A stretch of DNA of 53,857 nucleotides from Gnetum montanum (taxonomy: Eukaryota > Streptophyta > Gnetopsida > Gnetales > Gnetaceae): contig MNCI01029622.1 of NCBI GenBank assembly GCA_015680685.1, forward strand, positions 1,222,554-1,276,410, read 5' to 3'. A program made the position numbers and the translations under genes. How positions within the stretch are numbered: the first letter of the stretch is position 1; each line of letters opens with the position of its first letter. The notes beneath the pieces were generated by a model. That model was not told the origin of the DNA, did no database searches, and saw only the letters and a list, made by a program, of their open reading frames with translations. Shown here in pieces: positions 42,415-53,371 of this stretch.

Positions 42415-43942
42415 AGTACCGTTTGAAATCGTCAGTCTCCGGCTGGAATGAAACAGAGGCCATGGGATTACAACGGCATTAAAAAATTGCAAGAATTAAT
42501 GCAGACTATAAAAAATTGTAGGAAGAAAATGTAACAATGGCATTACAGAATGAAAGTACAATGCACCGGTCTAACGCAGTTGTGATTGAGACACAAGACG
42601 GACGAAAGCCCTGGTGGATGCAAGGACGACGGCGACTGGATCACACTGTAAGCCTAGCGTAGAAACTGTGTGCCCAGCGTACAGGGTTGTCCAGCATAGG
42701 AGGTTTTTGTGCTTTGGTTCTCAGCGTAATTGCTCTTTGGTATGATTTCGAATTTTTGCCAGCCCCCCTAGATTTAGTGAAAAATTGGGGTTTTATATAG
42801 GGTTTTCACGGCGGACTCGGGTTGGGAGACACGTGGCACATTGACCGGGTTCAAGATATGTTACAACTGGATAGTGTACAGCATGCGAGCATACAAGATG
42901 CTAGCGTACAGGAGAGGATGCCAGCGTAAGCGTAGAGGATGCCAGCGTAAGCGTATAGCATGCCAGCGTAAGCCAAAAATGTACCCACATATACACATGA
43001 AAATGCTTCATTTTAAGGTCAAAAAATGATTTCTGGATGCCCAAGAGCTATTGGGAACCCTGGGGAAGGTCTTGGGGGGTCTAGATGCTTAGTTATGGCA
43101 TGTTCTAACTCATTTCTGGGGCCCAAAAGTCTCTCTACGCTGGCTGCACCCTGGCGTATATGCTGGGCATAGAGGAATGAAAGACCATCATTTGGGGCCC
43201 AAAATTTAATTTTCAAGTGCCGAAGACCTACTAGAGACCTTGGGGAAGGTCTTGGGGGGTCTAGATGCTCAGTTATGGCATGTTTTGAGTCATTTCTGGG
43301 GCCCGAAAGTCTCTCTATGCTGGATGCACCCTGGCGTATACGCTGGGCGTAGAGGAATGAAAGGCCATCATTTGGAGCCAAACATTTGATTTTCAAGTGC
43401 CTGAGACCTACTAGAGACCCTGGGAAGGTATTGGGGGGTCCAAATACTTAGGTCTGGCATGTTTTGACTCATTTCTGGGCCCCAAAAGTCTCTCTATCCT
43501 GGTTGCATCCTGGCGTATACGCTGGGCATAAAGGAATGAAAGACCATCATTTGGAGCCCAAAATTTGATTTTCAAGTACCTGAGACCTACTGGAGACCCT
43601 GGGAAAGGTCTTGGGGGGTCTAGAAACTCCACTTTAGCATGTTTTGATGAGTTTTTGAGCCCCGAAAGTTGCTGTATGTTGGGCTATACGCTGGCCAGCG
43701 TACACCAAGGTGTGCCCAGAATATACTTGGTCAAAACAAAGTATCTTGAACCCAAAACTTGAAATTCTTGATGCCGGATGCTAATGTAGTCACCTGTGGG
43801 TCCCAAGGAACTCTCTCTTATTCAAATATGCTCCTTTTGATGCTATTTTTAAGGTTCACAAGTTTCGGTCATGCTGGGAAGTATCATGACTTAGCTTGAT
43901 TCTTGTCTGAAAGTGCTAGGTCTAAATTTTTGTGGTGTTTCA
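42415..43942 (-). repeat. 3' LTR of G (1528 bp)
   Basis: The left end AGTACCG aligns with TGTACCG of the other copy, so the terminal TG has become AG; the right end is GGTGTTTCA. About 200 bases present in the 5' LTR (roughly 50020-50240) are missing near 42470. TATA box at 42791-42797. It has the same four 180-bp units as the other LTR (about 43020-43700). Confidence 0.9.
43020..43640 (-). repeat. Tandem 180-bp units in G 3' LTR
   Basis: Units begin near 43035, 43214, 43393 and 43573 (spacing 179-180). Each contains the gacctactagagaccctgg block, ctttcattcctct in reverse and one copy of the palindromic GCGTATACGC or a mutated form. The fourth unit diverges after its first third. Confidence 0.85.
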
Positions 43943-44014
43943 TTGGCCCCTCTTTGTTGACACTTGGAGGAATCAACCCAAGAAGAATTGACAAAGAAGT
44001 AAAAAACACCACAA
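43930..44014 (-). repeat. Polypurine tract with inverted copy of itself and the LTR start (G)
   Basis: TTGTGGTGTTT (43930-43940) pairs with AAACACCACAA (44004-44014). CTTTGTTGACACTT (43952-43965) pairs imperfectly with AAGAATTGACAAAG (43983-43996). The polypurine tract is the minus-strand reading of 43943-43960. The stem has mutations, but the plan matches B and E1. Confidence 0.78.
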
Positions 44015-45124
44015 GCAACCTGGTAGCATTATCCTTCGATACTTGGCCAGATGTCATCGCACCATGTTCAGTAGTACATGGGATTAGGGAAATGAAGTTT
44101 GTAGCTGGATAGGGAAATGAAAATTGTTGGGATTGGGACCTAATCAAGGGATTATGCATGGTAAAGGGGATGCTCTGGTGTGTATATGGGTCATGCTGAT
44201 CCTTGTCAATAGCCATTGTTTAGCAAACTCAGAATCAAGGCATGAGATGTGCGTCCTTTTGCCGAACAAGACTCTTGTTTAGTGTTTAAGAGGACTTGTT
44301 GGCCATGTGATGGTGGGTTACGTTCTCTGGAGGAACAGGCCCTTTGATTGGTGTTAAAGAAAACCTACTGGTGAAGAGCCAAAGCTATGCAATAAGATGT
44401 TACTTGAGCTTTTGAGACATGAATGTTTGTTTCCAAGACAACTACCTTCCTGCCTGAGGCTTATGGGAAGTGCCAAGGGTCTTGTGGTTCATTTTGCTCT
44501 TTGCTCTTTGCTCTTTTATTTTTCTTTGCCTTTTTTTTTATGTTTTATCTCTTTTTACATTTTTTTTGCTCTATTTTTATTTTCTTTTTGTCTCTTTGTT
44601 TTTTGGAAAGAGCTTTCTTTCAATTTTTCACTCATGCTCATGTACCATATTGTGTGTTGTAGTTGCTTGAGAGTGTCACAACGTGTAACAGTGTGCTCAA
44701 ATTTTTGGGGTGTACTGGGTGTATCTGGGAACTATAACTGGGCAGGAAATGGAATAAGAGTGTTGGGGAAATGGAGAATGTATTGAGAACTAGGAATGTA
44801 CTTTTGACCAGATTGATTAACCTGGTTGCGTGCGTTAGAAACAATGTGGCACCTTGTCACTGTGATGAAGTGTATCCGTGTACGAGCACCACTGGGTATC
44901 ATCCTGCAAACATAACTCCAAGAAGACAAGAAAATAACAAGTGAATGAGTTAGCGAACACTTCAGGCATGAATGTGACTGATGCAAATGGAGGCACCATG
45001 TGAAACTTAAGGCAAAAAAATGAGCAAAAATAGTGTTGTCAAAGCCGGTGTGATGAATGATGCAGCAGGCATTGATGAAGAAATGTCATGAATTACAGCA
45101 GCAGATGAATGTGCTAAAAATAAT
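44015..45124 (-). other. G 3' untranslated region
   Basis: No gene. Shares blocks with B's 3' region: aggggatgctctg (44165), ccttgtcaatagccattgtttagca (44198-44224, given here only as a position), the T-rich run (44490-44600) and atcatcctgcaaacataac (44897-44915). The T-rich run gives artificial open frames rich in F and L. Confidence 0.5.
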
Positions 45125-45400
45125 ATGGCCAGTTTATAGTCTTAGCAGACTGTAGTGGGTTAGTTTTACGTCATAACCCATTGGACGTTGCCAGTTTATC
45201 GTCGTAGCAGACGGTACGATGCTAGTTTATAGTCATGAAGGACTATGAAGAGGCAAGCTAGTTTATAGTCTTAGCAGACTCTGGTGAATGAGTGTGACAG
45301 TTTAGTGTCATGTCGGATAGAGCTCTGTGGTGTTAGTTTACCGTCATGACACCAGGACATTCTGTGGTATCAGTTTTAAGTCATGATGCCAGGACTGTCA
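45125..45400 (-). repeat. Stem-loop array of G, post-integrase type
   Basis: Stems: AGTCT/AGACT (45137-45150), CGTC/GACG near 45205, ATAGTC/GACTAT near 45228-45246, AGTCT/AGACT near 45267 and TGTC-containing copies to 45400. It matches B's 14473-14880 in unit form (ccagtttatagtcttagcagact) and in following 3' region, although no integrase precedes it here. Confidence 0.86.
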
Positions 45401-45530
45401 GGGTGGATGCATGCATATGCGTCCATACGATCCTGTAAACAAAAGCAACTAGAGAAAATAATGTTAAATATCCACTGCAGAAAACATGAATTGAAATGCA
45501 CAAGTGAATAGAAAATAATGTGAAAAGGTA
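45401..45530 (-). other. Deletion junction region of G
   Basis: About 130 bases between the two array types. It contains gatgcatgcatatgcgtcc and no coding sequence. RT-integrase and the antisense gene are expected here by comparison with B. Confidence 0.5.
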
Positions 45531-45592
45531 GTAGTTTAAGGCCTTTTCAGGCCATGTGTTCTAGTTTAAGGCCTTTTCGGGCCACATGCAAG
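45531..45592 (-). repeat. Stem-loops of G, post-protease type
   Basis: Two units: AGTTTAAGGCCTTTTCAGGCC and AGTTTAAGGCCTTTTCGGGCC (45533-45583), with GGCC/GGCC stems, like the GGCC unit at 20123 in B. They lie 24 bases from the gag-protease stop. Confidence 0.85.
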
Positions 45593-45615
45593 CGCGTAAG
45601 CTAGTACAATGCAAA

Positions 45616-46641
45616 CTAAGGTGACGTATGCACAACGAACAAAGGTGAGGATTGGGCAGCAGTTAGACGTGTCTTTGGCCTTAGGGAGTCTTGATTATGC
45701 GGTGGTTTCTTAGTCAGACATGGTCTAGGAGGCGTGCTAGTTTGCTCTAGGAGGCTTTCAGTTTTTACCCCTTGTTCGGGCATTTTAGTTCTAGGTGTTG
45801 TGTTTGTTGTTGCGGGCGTTGCTTCAAGAGGCTCCTCTTTCAAGACCTGTGACATGTCTATGTTGTGGTCAGCTTGAAAACGAGTGTTGTCGCCATGTAC
45901 AATGACTTGTCCACCTTCATATGGAAGGAAGATTTCTTGATGTATCGGTGAGGAAATGGCTCGTTGTTGTGCTAGCCAAGGTCTACCAAGAATCATGTTG
46001 AAACTAGGCATCTCTTCTATGACAATGAATTCCGCGCTAGTGGGGAATTGTTCTCTTTCCACGAAGGCTAAGTTGATTGTGCCCTTAACTGTGACACATG
46101 ATCTATTGAAAGATTTTAAACACATGGTTTTTGTTGGCATGATCTCATCTGCCATGCCTAGTTTGTCGATGACGGAGTATAGAACTACGTTTGTTGCCGT
46201 ACCATCATCAATGTGCACTCTGCGAATGGTACATTGCCCAACACATACACTAATCGATAATGGAGCTGTTGTGACTTCCCCTCATTCAGGGTTACGTTTA
46301 ACTGCATCATCACAAAAGGCTAAGGTATTTGAACCCAATCCTTGTGGTGTGTGTTGTGAAATCGTTGCATGGATGGATTCCAGGTTAGCAGGAATGTCCT
46401 CTGTAACAGGAATGGATGCTAACATTTGCACTAAGGCTTCGCAATGAGCCGATGATGTCATGACCAAATCGTACAAGCTCATGGTTATGTTCTTTTGTTT
46501 GAGAGTTTGTTTCACTTGGGCTAGTGTAGCTACAAAGTCTGTGTTGTTTGCCGTTGTGTTGGCTGCCTCTGTATGGGTTGAGGGCTTGGGCCTGGTTTGT
46601 TTTGGATTAGGGGCTAGGCCCCTAGCATTCAATTGTTGCAT
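45616..46641 (-). pseudogene. G protease region
   Basis: Pre-protease segment TLKQKNITMSLYDLVMTSS (46641 onward), then the core HIDDGTATNVVLYSVI (from 46218) and NMILGRPWLAQQRA. The tail differs from B and ends FVVHTSP at 45616, without the IKKQL ending of B and D. Only one stop (near 46284) interrupts it. It is in one frame with gag from 48546. Confidence 0.82.
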
Positions 46642-49019
46642 ACTAGGTGTGTCCTTTGTTTTAGTTGTGGGTGTTGTTCATTGTTTGTTTGTCTTCTTTT
46701 GCTGCCATTTGGTAGGCTTATCCATGTTGTTGGCAAGGTTGACTCTTGAGGGAGGAGAGGTTGAGATGTTTCCTACAGTTGGGCTCAGGATAAGTGAGGG
46801 GCCATCACGTGGTGGCACTTTTATGACAAATGGGAGTTTAGGAGGTGTTGTTGTTGTGTGACCAGCCTATTGTGGCACCTTGATAACGATAGGTTTCTTT
46901 GCTATTTTCGTTGGTGCAACATGCCAGTTTAACATCTTAGCAGACGATTGTGGTAGTACTTTGACCACAAAGGGTGTTTTCGGTGCTTGGGATTGCGTTG
47001 AATCTTGCCAGTTTAACGTCTTAGCGGACATGTGAGGTGGTGGTACTTTGACCATGAAAGGTATCATCGGTGTTGTAGGTGGCACCTTGATGACGATGGG
47101 AGGCTCCTTGCTCGTGGAGGCTAAGAGGATTGTTGCCTTGCTGGGAGGCACATGGATCACAAAAGGTTGCCGCACAGGTTTAGGCTTACTATCTATGCCA
47201 ATGGAGTTTATGACATAGGGGGCATCATCTGTGCTCGGTTGATTCAGGGTGTTTAGTTGGCCCCATTCTATCATTGCTTGTAGATCATCCTTTAACGCAC
47301 GACAGGTGTCGGTATTGTGACTGGACATTTGGTGGTAGTGACAGAATTGGTCTAACTTGAAATGTCGTGGAACCAGGGGCTCATTTGGTGCTGCTAAGGT
47401 GGGGTTCCTTAGTAGCTTGCAGTACCTATCATGTCGACGGCGAGCATTCTCCGCTATGTGTTTGTATTGGATTTGCCTGGCTTTAAGGAGTTGCTCTAGT
47501 AGTTAAGAAGGTCATGCAGGTAGCGATGTGTACTTAGAGCGATCCTTGCATTGAAAATTGGACCTTAAGGTGGCCCCTATTGTTGCAAGCGGGTTGGTAC
47601 TAGTGTTTGTTGTTTTTGTGCTTGCAGCTATAGTTTCCGTTGTTGCCTTTTGTTTGGCAATGTGTTGGCTCTTGTAAGCCACATAGGCGGGATCATTGTT
47701 GGTTTGTGCAACTTGTTCAATGTTCTTGATCTGTGTGAACGCTTGGCTCAATGTTTGAGCTCTTAGGTAGTATAGTTTTGACTTAATGAAGTCATTCACG
47801 GCTTCCTTCAGAATCATAAGCAAATACTTTTCATGGATGGGCTCATGAAGTTCGTTAAGAGTTGCACTCCATCGTTGGATGAACTTTTGCACAGGCTCGA
47901 GTGGTGCTTGTTTCACCTGTATTAGAGTGTCTAGTGTGGCTTCAGGCTTGAGGTTGTACTTAAACCAGGTAACGAACTGATGTAACAAATCCTCCAGAGA
48001 GGATATGGAGTTACGAGGCAAGGCTCGGTACTAGTCTAAGGCTACACCCATTAAGGACATAGCGAATACTCGCAAGATTGTGTGGGGCCAAGCTTGAAGC
48101 AATAGAGTTTCTAATCGAAATATGACTAAGTGAGCATTCAGATCTCCCTTCCCATTGTACTTGGTTAACTGGGGTAGTGTGATTCCCTTGGGTAAAGCTA
48201 ACGGTGGCACTGAAGAGCTAATTGGATCGTCGCGGTAGAAATCCAGTACTTTAACTTGTTCAGTGTTATTAGCTTTGAGTTGCTTTACCTCATCTGCTAA
48301 CACTTGCATCATCTATTTTGCTTCTGCCCACTCTTGAGTAGTAGGTAGATTAGTTGGTTGGGGAGGTTGTTGGGTTGTCATTTGTTGTTGTGGAGCGATG
48401 TTCAGAGTTGTGGTTGTGGGGTGTGGCACGTTGAAGTGAGTGGGTTGTTGAACAAGGGGTATGGTTCCTTGCCTAGCCACAAACTGTGAAGTGACACCCT
48501 GGATGTGTCGAGCCGATGTAGTGAAAGTGGCCCCATGCATTTGCATGTGTGGTATGTACTAGGTGGAGATGGGGGTGGGTAATCTCTGTTGGGATACTGG
48601 TGCTTGTGTGCTCGTTGACACTTGGTGAGTGGTTGTCTGTCCCATGCGAAGATGGACTGATGGGTTCACATAAGCTTGGGGACTGAGGGTGTGGTATGAA
48701 TCCTCAAGTTCAGATTGTGCCTCGAAGTCATCTACATCATGTTGGTTTTGGGGCTACTCATTGGGTCACCATGAGTTTGGCTTCTTTCCATAAGGAGCTG
48801 GGAGATGAGTCTATGCTAAGGCTTAGAAAGGGGTATGATGTCATATATAGAGGGGACGAATTCGTGACCTCCCATGTATATGTGCTCGAAGTTTCGTTTT
48901 GCCTCCTATTCTATGGTGTCAAGAGGAAGGTTGGCCTGAATCTTCACACAGATGTAGTTATACTGTTCTTGTGTGGGGACTATGATGGCGCATGCATTAG
49001 AGGTCTGGGATGACTCCAT
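46642..49019 (-). pseudogene. G gag
   Basis: Start ATG 49019 (MESSQTSNACAIIVPTQEQY), a stop (DTIE*EAK) near 48910, then MGGHEFVPSIYDIIPL. A frame change lies before 48546. Coiled LADEVKQLKANN (48312), capsid LTKYNGKGDLNAHLVIF and PRNSISSLEDLL with a stop at 48031. CHYHQMSSHNTDTC near 47320 (GH changed to SH). The linker repeats PFVIHVPP, PIVIKVPP, PFMVKVPP, PFVVKVLP and PIVIKVPQ. Between these repeats two stem-loop units are embedded in frame and read SAKTLNW and SAKMLNW. Confidence 0.86.
46918..47033 (-). repeat. Two stem-loop units inside G gag coding sequence
   Basis: Plus strand CCAGTTTAACATCTTAGCAGAC (about 46923-46944; 22 bases described by position) and a second at about 46993-47014 with GTCTTAGCGGAC. 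They match the noncoding units at 45130 and 14562 nearly base for base. In the gag frame they encode S-A-K-(T/M)-L-N-W and keep the frame open. Confidence 0.85.
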
Positions 49020-49937
49020 GGTGATGTGTGACGGGGCAGCGTACGAGTTGGTTAACAAGTGCTGAGTGTGTTTCGGGCTACGTGTGCAGAGTGTCCGGCG
49101 TGTGAACGCTGAAAATTTTTCTAAGTGTCTTGCATGTACAGCGTAACCGGGAGAAAATTTAGCTAAGTATGAAATTATGATCCATAGTCGTACGCGGATG
49201 GCGATCTCGGGTAAGAGGAAGTCATATCGGAATCGTTATGTTGTGTGTATTGTATGCCTTAGACAAGGTGATCCATGTTGGTAGCTGTTAGTACTTAGAC
49301 CGGTTTGAAGTAGGTGCGAATCGCAATGAATTCGGCTTTGAAATGGGCCCGTTTTGGGTGTTTTTGTTGAAAAAACACTGTAGCGGTACTATAGCATTAC
49401 TATAGCAGTGTAAACACTATAGCAGCGTAAAAGCACTGTAGCAGCGTAAAAACACTGTAGCAGCGTAAAAGCACTGTAGCAACGTAAAAACACTGTAGTA
49501 GCGTAAAAACACTGTAGCAGCATAAAAGCATTGTAGTAGCGTAGAAGCACTGTAGCAGCGTAGAAGCACTGTAGCAGCATAAAAGCACTGTAGCAGCGTA
49601 AAAGCACTGTAGCAGCGTAAAAGCACTGTAGCAGCGTAGAAACACTATAGCAGCGTAAAAGTACTATAGTAGCGTAAAAACACTATAGCAGCGTAAAAGA
49701 ACTGTAGCAGCGTAGACGCTGGGAATTTGTACATAAATTTAGCGTATGGTTAACAGCGTAGACGCTGGAAGACTTGCAGATGGTGTGTTTTAAACAGGGC
49801 AGTGTAGACGTTGGAAAGTTTGCATGTAAGGTTTTAAACTATACAGAGTAAACGCTGGGAGGTTTTTGAAAAAAGTCAGCGTGTACTCAACAGTGTAGAT
49901 GCTGAGAGCTTTGAAGCACAACTAGTTTAAGGCAGAG
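49020..49937 (-). other. G 5' leader
   Basis: No gene. Contains agcgta words at 49735-49910 (cagcgtagacgctgg and variants), a 19-bp tandem array (49376-49718) and, next to the primer-binding site, one more AGTTTAAGGC unit (49924-49940). Confidence 0.5.
49376..49718 (-). repeat. 19-bp tandem array in G leader
   Basis: About 17 copies of gtaaaagcactgtagcagc with small changes (aaaaac for aaaagc, tata for tgta). The word agcgta is part of each unit. Because 19 is not a multiple of 3 and no stop arises, all three minus frames stay open; these are not taken as genes. Confidence 0.9.
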
Positions 49938-49954
49938 GCCCTCCTTCTAGCGCG
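49938..49954 (-). promoter_or_regulatory. Primer-binding site of G
   Basis: CGCGCTAGAAGGAGGGC on the minus strand, 6 bases from the LTR. The leading TGG of B's site reads TTCG here, which would weaken pairing with a tRNA CCA end. Confidence 0.65.
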
Positions 49955-50547
49955 AATTTCTGTACCGTCCGAAATTGTCGATCTCCGGTTGGAATGAAAC
50001 AGAGGCCGTGGGATTATAAGACATGCACAGAAGACCCTACCTTTGCTTGAGGATGAGCTGGAATGAACAAAGGTAGAGTACGTTGGGTGGTCCACACGCG
50101 GATTAGACAAGGATTTCCCCGAACGTACACCGAAGTGCTATACGCTGGGTTATACGTAAACGGCGTAACAGGCGTAAATCAGAGTGTAAACAGCGTAAAT
50201 GATGCAAAAAGAGCGTAGATGTAAACAAGCATAAATAGAATACATGTAAGAATTAATGCAGACTGTAAACTATTGTAGGAAGAAAATGTAACAATGGCAT
50301 TACGGAATGAAAGTACAATGCACCGGTCTAACACAGTTGTGATTGGGACACAAGGCGGACGAAAGCCTCAGTGGATGCAAGGACGACGGTGATTGGATCA
50401 CACTGTAAGCCTAGCGTAGAGACTGTGTTCTCAGCGTACAAGGTTGTCCAGTGTAAGAGGTTTTTGTGCTTCGATTCTCAGCGTAATTGCTCTTTGGTAT
50501 GATTTCGGATTTTTGCCAGCCCCCCTGGATTTAGTGAAAAATTGGGG

Positions 50548-50554
50548 TTTTATA
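50548..50554 (-). promoter_or_regulatory. TATA box of G 5' LTR
   Basis: TATAAAACCCC on the minus strand, at the same place as in the other G LTR (42791-42797) and in B. Confidence 0.58.
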
Positions 50555-50769
50555 CAGGGTTTTGATGGCGGACTCGGGTTGGGAGACATGTGGCACGTTG
50601 ACTGGGTGTAAGATATGTTACAACTGGATAGTGTACAGCATGCCAGCGTACAAGATGCTAGCGTATAGGAGAGGATGCCAGCGTAAGCGTAGAGGATGCC
50701 AGCGTAAGCGTATAGCATGCCAGCGTAAGCCAAAAATGTACCTAGCGTATATACATGAAAATGCTTTAT

Positions 50770-51430
50770 TTTAAGGTCAAAAATTGATTTTTGGATGCCC
50801 AAGAGCTACTGGGAACCCTGGGGAAGGTCCTGGGGGGTCCAGACACTTAGTTCTGGCATGTTCTAACTCATTTCTGGGGCCTGAAAGTCTCTCTACGCTG
50901 GCTGCAGCCTGGCGTATACACTGGGCATAGAGGAATGAAAGACCATCATTTGGAGCCCAAAATTTGATTTCCAAATGCTTGAGACCTGATGGAGACCCTG
51001 GGGAAGGTTTTGGAGGGTCCAGATGCTTGGTTCTGGCATGTTTTGACTCATTTCTGGGGCCTGAAAGTCTCTCTACGCTGGCTGCACGCTGGCGTATACG
51101 CTGGGCGTAGAGGAATGAAAGACCATTATTTGGAGCCCAAAATTTGATTTTCAAGTGCCTAAGACCTACTAGAGACCCTGGGGAAGGTCTTGGGAGGTCC
51201 AGACACTTAGTCCTGGCATGTTTTGACTCATTTCTGGGGCCCGAAATTCTCTCCACGTTGGCTGCACCTTGGCGTATACGTTGGGCGTAGAGGAATGAAA
51301 GACCATCATTTGGAGCCCAAAATTTGATTTTCAAGTGCCTGAGACCTATTGGAGACCCTGGGGAAGGTCTTGGGGGGTCTAGAAACTCTATTTTAGCATT
51401 TTTTGATGAGTTTTTGAGCCTCGAAAGTTG
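50770..51430 (-). repeat. Four 180-bp tandem units in G 5' LTR U3
   Basis: The block gagaccctggggaagg recurs at 50813, 50993, 51173 and 51353 (the first reads gaaccctggggaagg), exactly 180 bases apart. Each of the first three units carries one GCGTATACGC or a one-base variant. They sit upstream of the TATA box in sense orientation, where enhancer repeats are common in LTRs. Confidence 0.9.
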
Positions 51431-51706
51431 CTGTATGCTGGGCTATACGCTGGCCAGCGTACACCAAGGTGTGCCCAGAATATACTTGGGCAAAACCAAG
51501 TATCTTGAACCCAAAACTTGAAATTCTTGATGCCGGATGCTGATGTAGTCACCTGTGGGTCCCAAGGAACTCTATCTTGTTCAAATATGCTCTATTTAAT
51601 GCTATTTTTAAAATTCACAAGTTTCAGTCGTGCTGGGAAGTATCATGACTTAGCTTGATTCTTGTCTGAAAGTGCTAGGTCCAAATTTTTGTGGTGTTTC
51701 ACTCAC

Positions 51707-52492
51707 GAATCACTAGTTCCAAGATCTTTCAAGCTGGACTGTTTCTGTGACTACCACCAGTTGTGTGGTCATGATACAGATTACTGCTGGGTGTTGAAAG
51801 ATGATATTCAATGCATGATTTACGATGGTTCGCTCAAATTAGATGGCACTAGTCTGACAAGTCCGGAAAACCAAGCGTTGCATGTATACAAGGATCCGTT
51901 GAACATAAACAACACAACCTATACAATTAACGTGGTGAGTATGGACAATGAGAGGAAATTACAGCACAAACAATGTTTTTTTTTGCGTGTACCTACCAAC
52001 TCACAACAGGGGACAAACTTTTCATCAGTAGCTAGTGGTGTTTCAAGGCCACCCTTCATCATCTGGGTGCCTTCCCTAGAGTGGACTCAGCTTCCCAGTA
52101 ACAGTAAAGCTGCAATCATGTCTGCGCCCACACCTAAGGCACCTTTCATTATTAAGGTGCCAATATCATCGGCTGCCCCTTTTACATAGTGGCAAGCTTC
52201 TAACATAACTCACCAACCATCACCCAATAAACAAAAGGGAGGGAATGCGCCTAGTAATGCGGCACAGAATCACCTTACGCTAGGCTTTGCTAGGCCCAAG
52301 CCCTTGGCCTCTCTCCCTGCATCTGCACCTTCTGGGCAAGATGAGGATACAGAAACACAATCATCGCCCCTTCACAAGAAAAAGAACAACCCCCCGATCA
52401 ATGTTGTTCCGCCCAAAGAGATCCATCTCTTAGGGCGAATGGAAGAAGATAAAGGGGATAAATAAGCCAATAAAGAATGCGATCTTCTCGAC
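51707..52492 (+). pseudogene. D gag, second part
   Basis: Resumes after G with ESLVPRSFKLDCFCDYHQ and GHDTDYCWVLKDDIQ, the metal-like motif. The linker repeats CFFLRVP, PFIIWVP and PFIIKVP follow. A stop lies at 52187-52189 and another near 52465. Then INVVPPKEIHLLGRMEED leads into protease. Same frame as the protease part below. Confidence 0.87.
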
Positions 52493-53371
52493 GTGTTTAC
52501 GCAGGTCAAACAGGCTTTAAAACAAAAAAATACAACATTGAGCCTCTATGACCTACTCATGACATCTCAGAAACACCATGAGGCCATGGTCTGCATGCTG
52601 ACATCCATACCTGTGGAGGAAAGCTTACCAGCGGAGGAGGAAGCGATACACGCTGTCATGTTTCCCTTCGACGCTAAGAGACCTAAACCTACCTCGTTAA
52701 CCTTTCATGATGAATCCATCAAAGATGATTCTAAGAAAGGTCAAGTGACAACTGAGCCCATGTTTATCACCATCTGGGTCGGTCAATACCAGATCCGGAG
52801 GGTGCACATGGATGACGGCGTAGCTACAAATGTCATTCCTTATCCCATCATGGATAGGTTGGGTCTGGTCGATAAGATCAGTCCCACAACGATAATGTGC
52901 GTAAAGTCATTCAACGGGGCACGGGTTCAGGTCAAGGAGATAGTGCGCATTGAGTTCGTAGCAGGGGATCAATTCCCTATAGATGCCACATTCCTTGTCG
53001 TCGAGGAGATGCCCGGGTTTAACTTAATTCTAGGAAGGTCTTGGTTAGCCCAACTGAGGGCGGTTTTGTCACCTATCCATCAGGAAATACACCTATCCTA
53101 CACAGGGGAAGAAGTCGTAATACGCGGTAACGAAATCACCCCCAGAACTGTCAACAACATCGAAGAGGACTGGGGTTTTGAGATAGAAACATCGGATAAT
53201 CAAACACATCCCCGAACCCCCGAACAAACCGAAGTGAATGATGACAGTTTGGCCTGGGCCAACCTTCCATTCCAGGATAGTGATGTAGAAGAGCCAGGCC
53301 ACAAATCTCCCCGCCCATACACACCATTAAACATGAAGGCCATCAAGAAGCAATTACGAATTAGTGATTGA
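52493..53371 (+). pseudogene. D protease region
   Basis: Open for 292 codons in frame with gag. Pre-protease segment QALKQKNTTLSLYDLLMTSQ; protease HMDDGVATNVIPYPIM (DDG at residues 107-109 of this segment) and NLILGRSWLA (usual GRPWL). It ends IKKQLRISD with TGA at 53369-53371. This segment itself is unbroken; gag stops upstream make the copy defective. Confidence 0.85.

Larger units (their letters stand above)
42415..51701 (-). mobile_element. Element G: gag-protease-only retrotransposon lacking RT-integrase (9287 bp)
   Basis: LTRs 42415-43942 and 49961-51701, target copies CTGAC (42410-42414) and CTCAC (51702-51706). On the minus strand: primer-binding site, leader, gag (49019-46642), protease (46641-45616), two stem-loop arrays directly adjacent, 3' region, polypurine tract. 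The block from the post-protease array to the post-integrase array, about 5.2 kb in B (RT, both RNase H, integrase, antisense gene), is absent. It would need another element's enzymes to move. Confidence 0.9.
49961..51701 (-). repeat. 5' LTR of G (1741 bp)
   Basis: TGTACCGTCC to GGTGTTTCA, followed by the target copy CTCAC. TATA at 50548-50554 (minus strand). Words ccagcgtaagcgta at 50640-50730. Four 180-bp units lie at 50770-51430. The left 200 bases share the LTR end of A and B, so G and B are related families with different U3. Confidence 0.92.

Noticed and set aside
44397-44786. Frame with many F and L residues that looks like a membrane protein
   Set aside because: Comes from a T-rich run in the 3' untranslated region that is also present in B without a matching protein.
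49389-49645. Three overlapping minus-strand frames with a CYSAFTLLQCFYAAT pattern
   Set aside because: Product of a 19-bp tandem repeat that is stop-free in every minus frame.
50777-51334. 185-codon minus-strand frame with 60-residue repeats
   Set aside because: 180-bp DNA units are a multiple of three, so an open frame repeats by itself; it lies in U3, has no known domain, and is interrupted in the other LTR.
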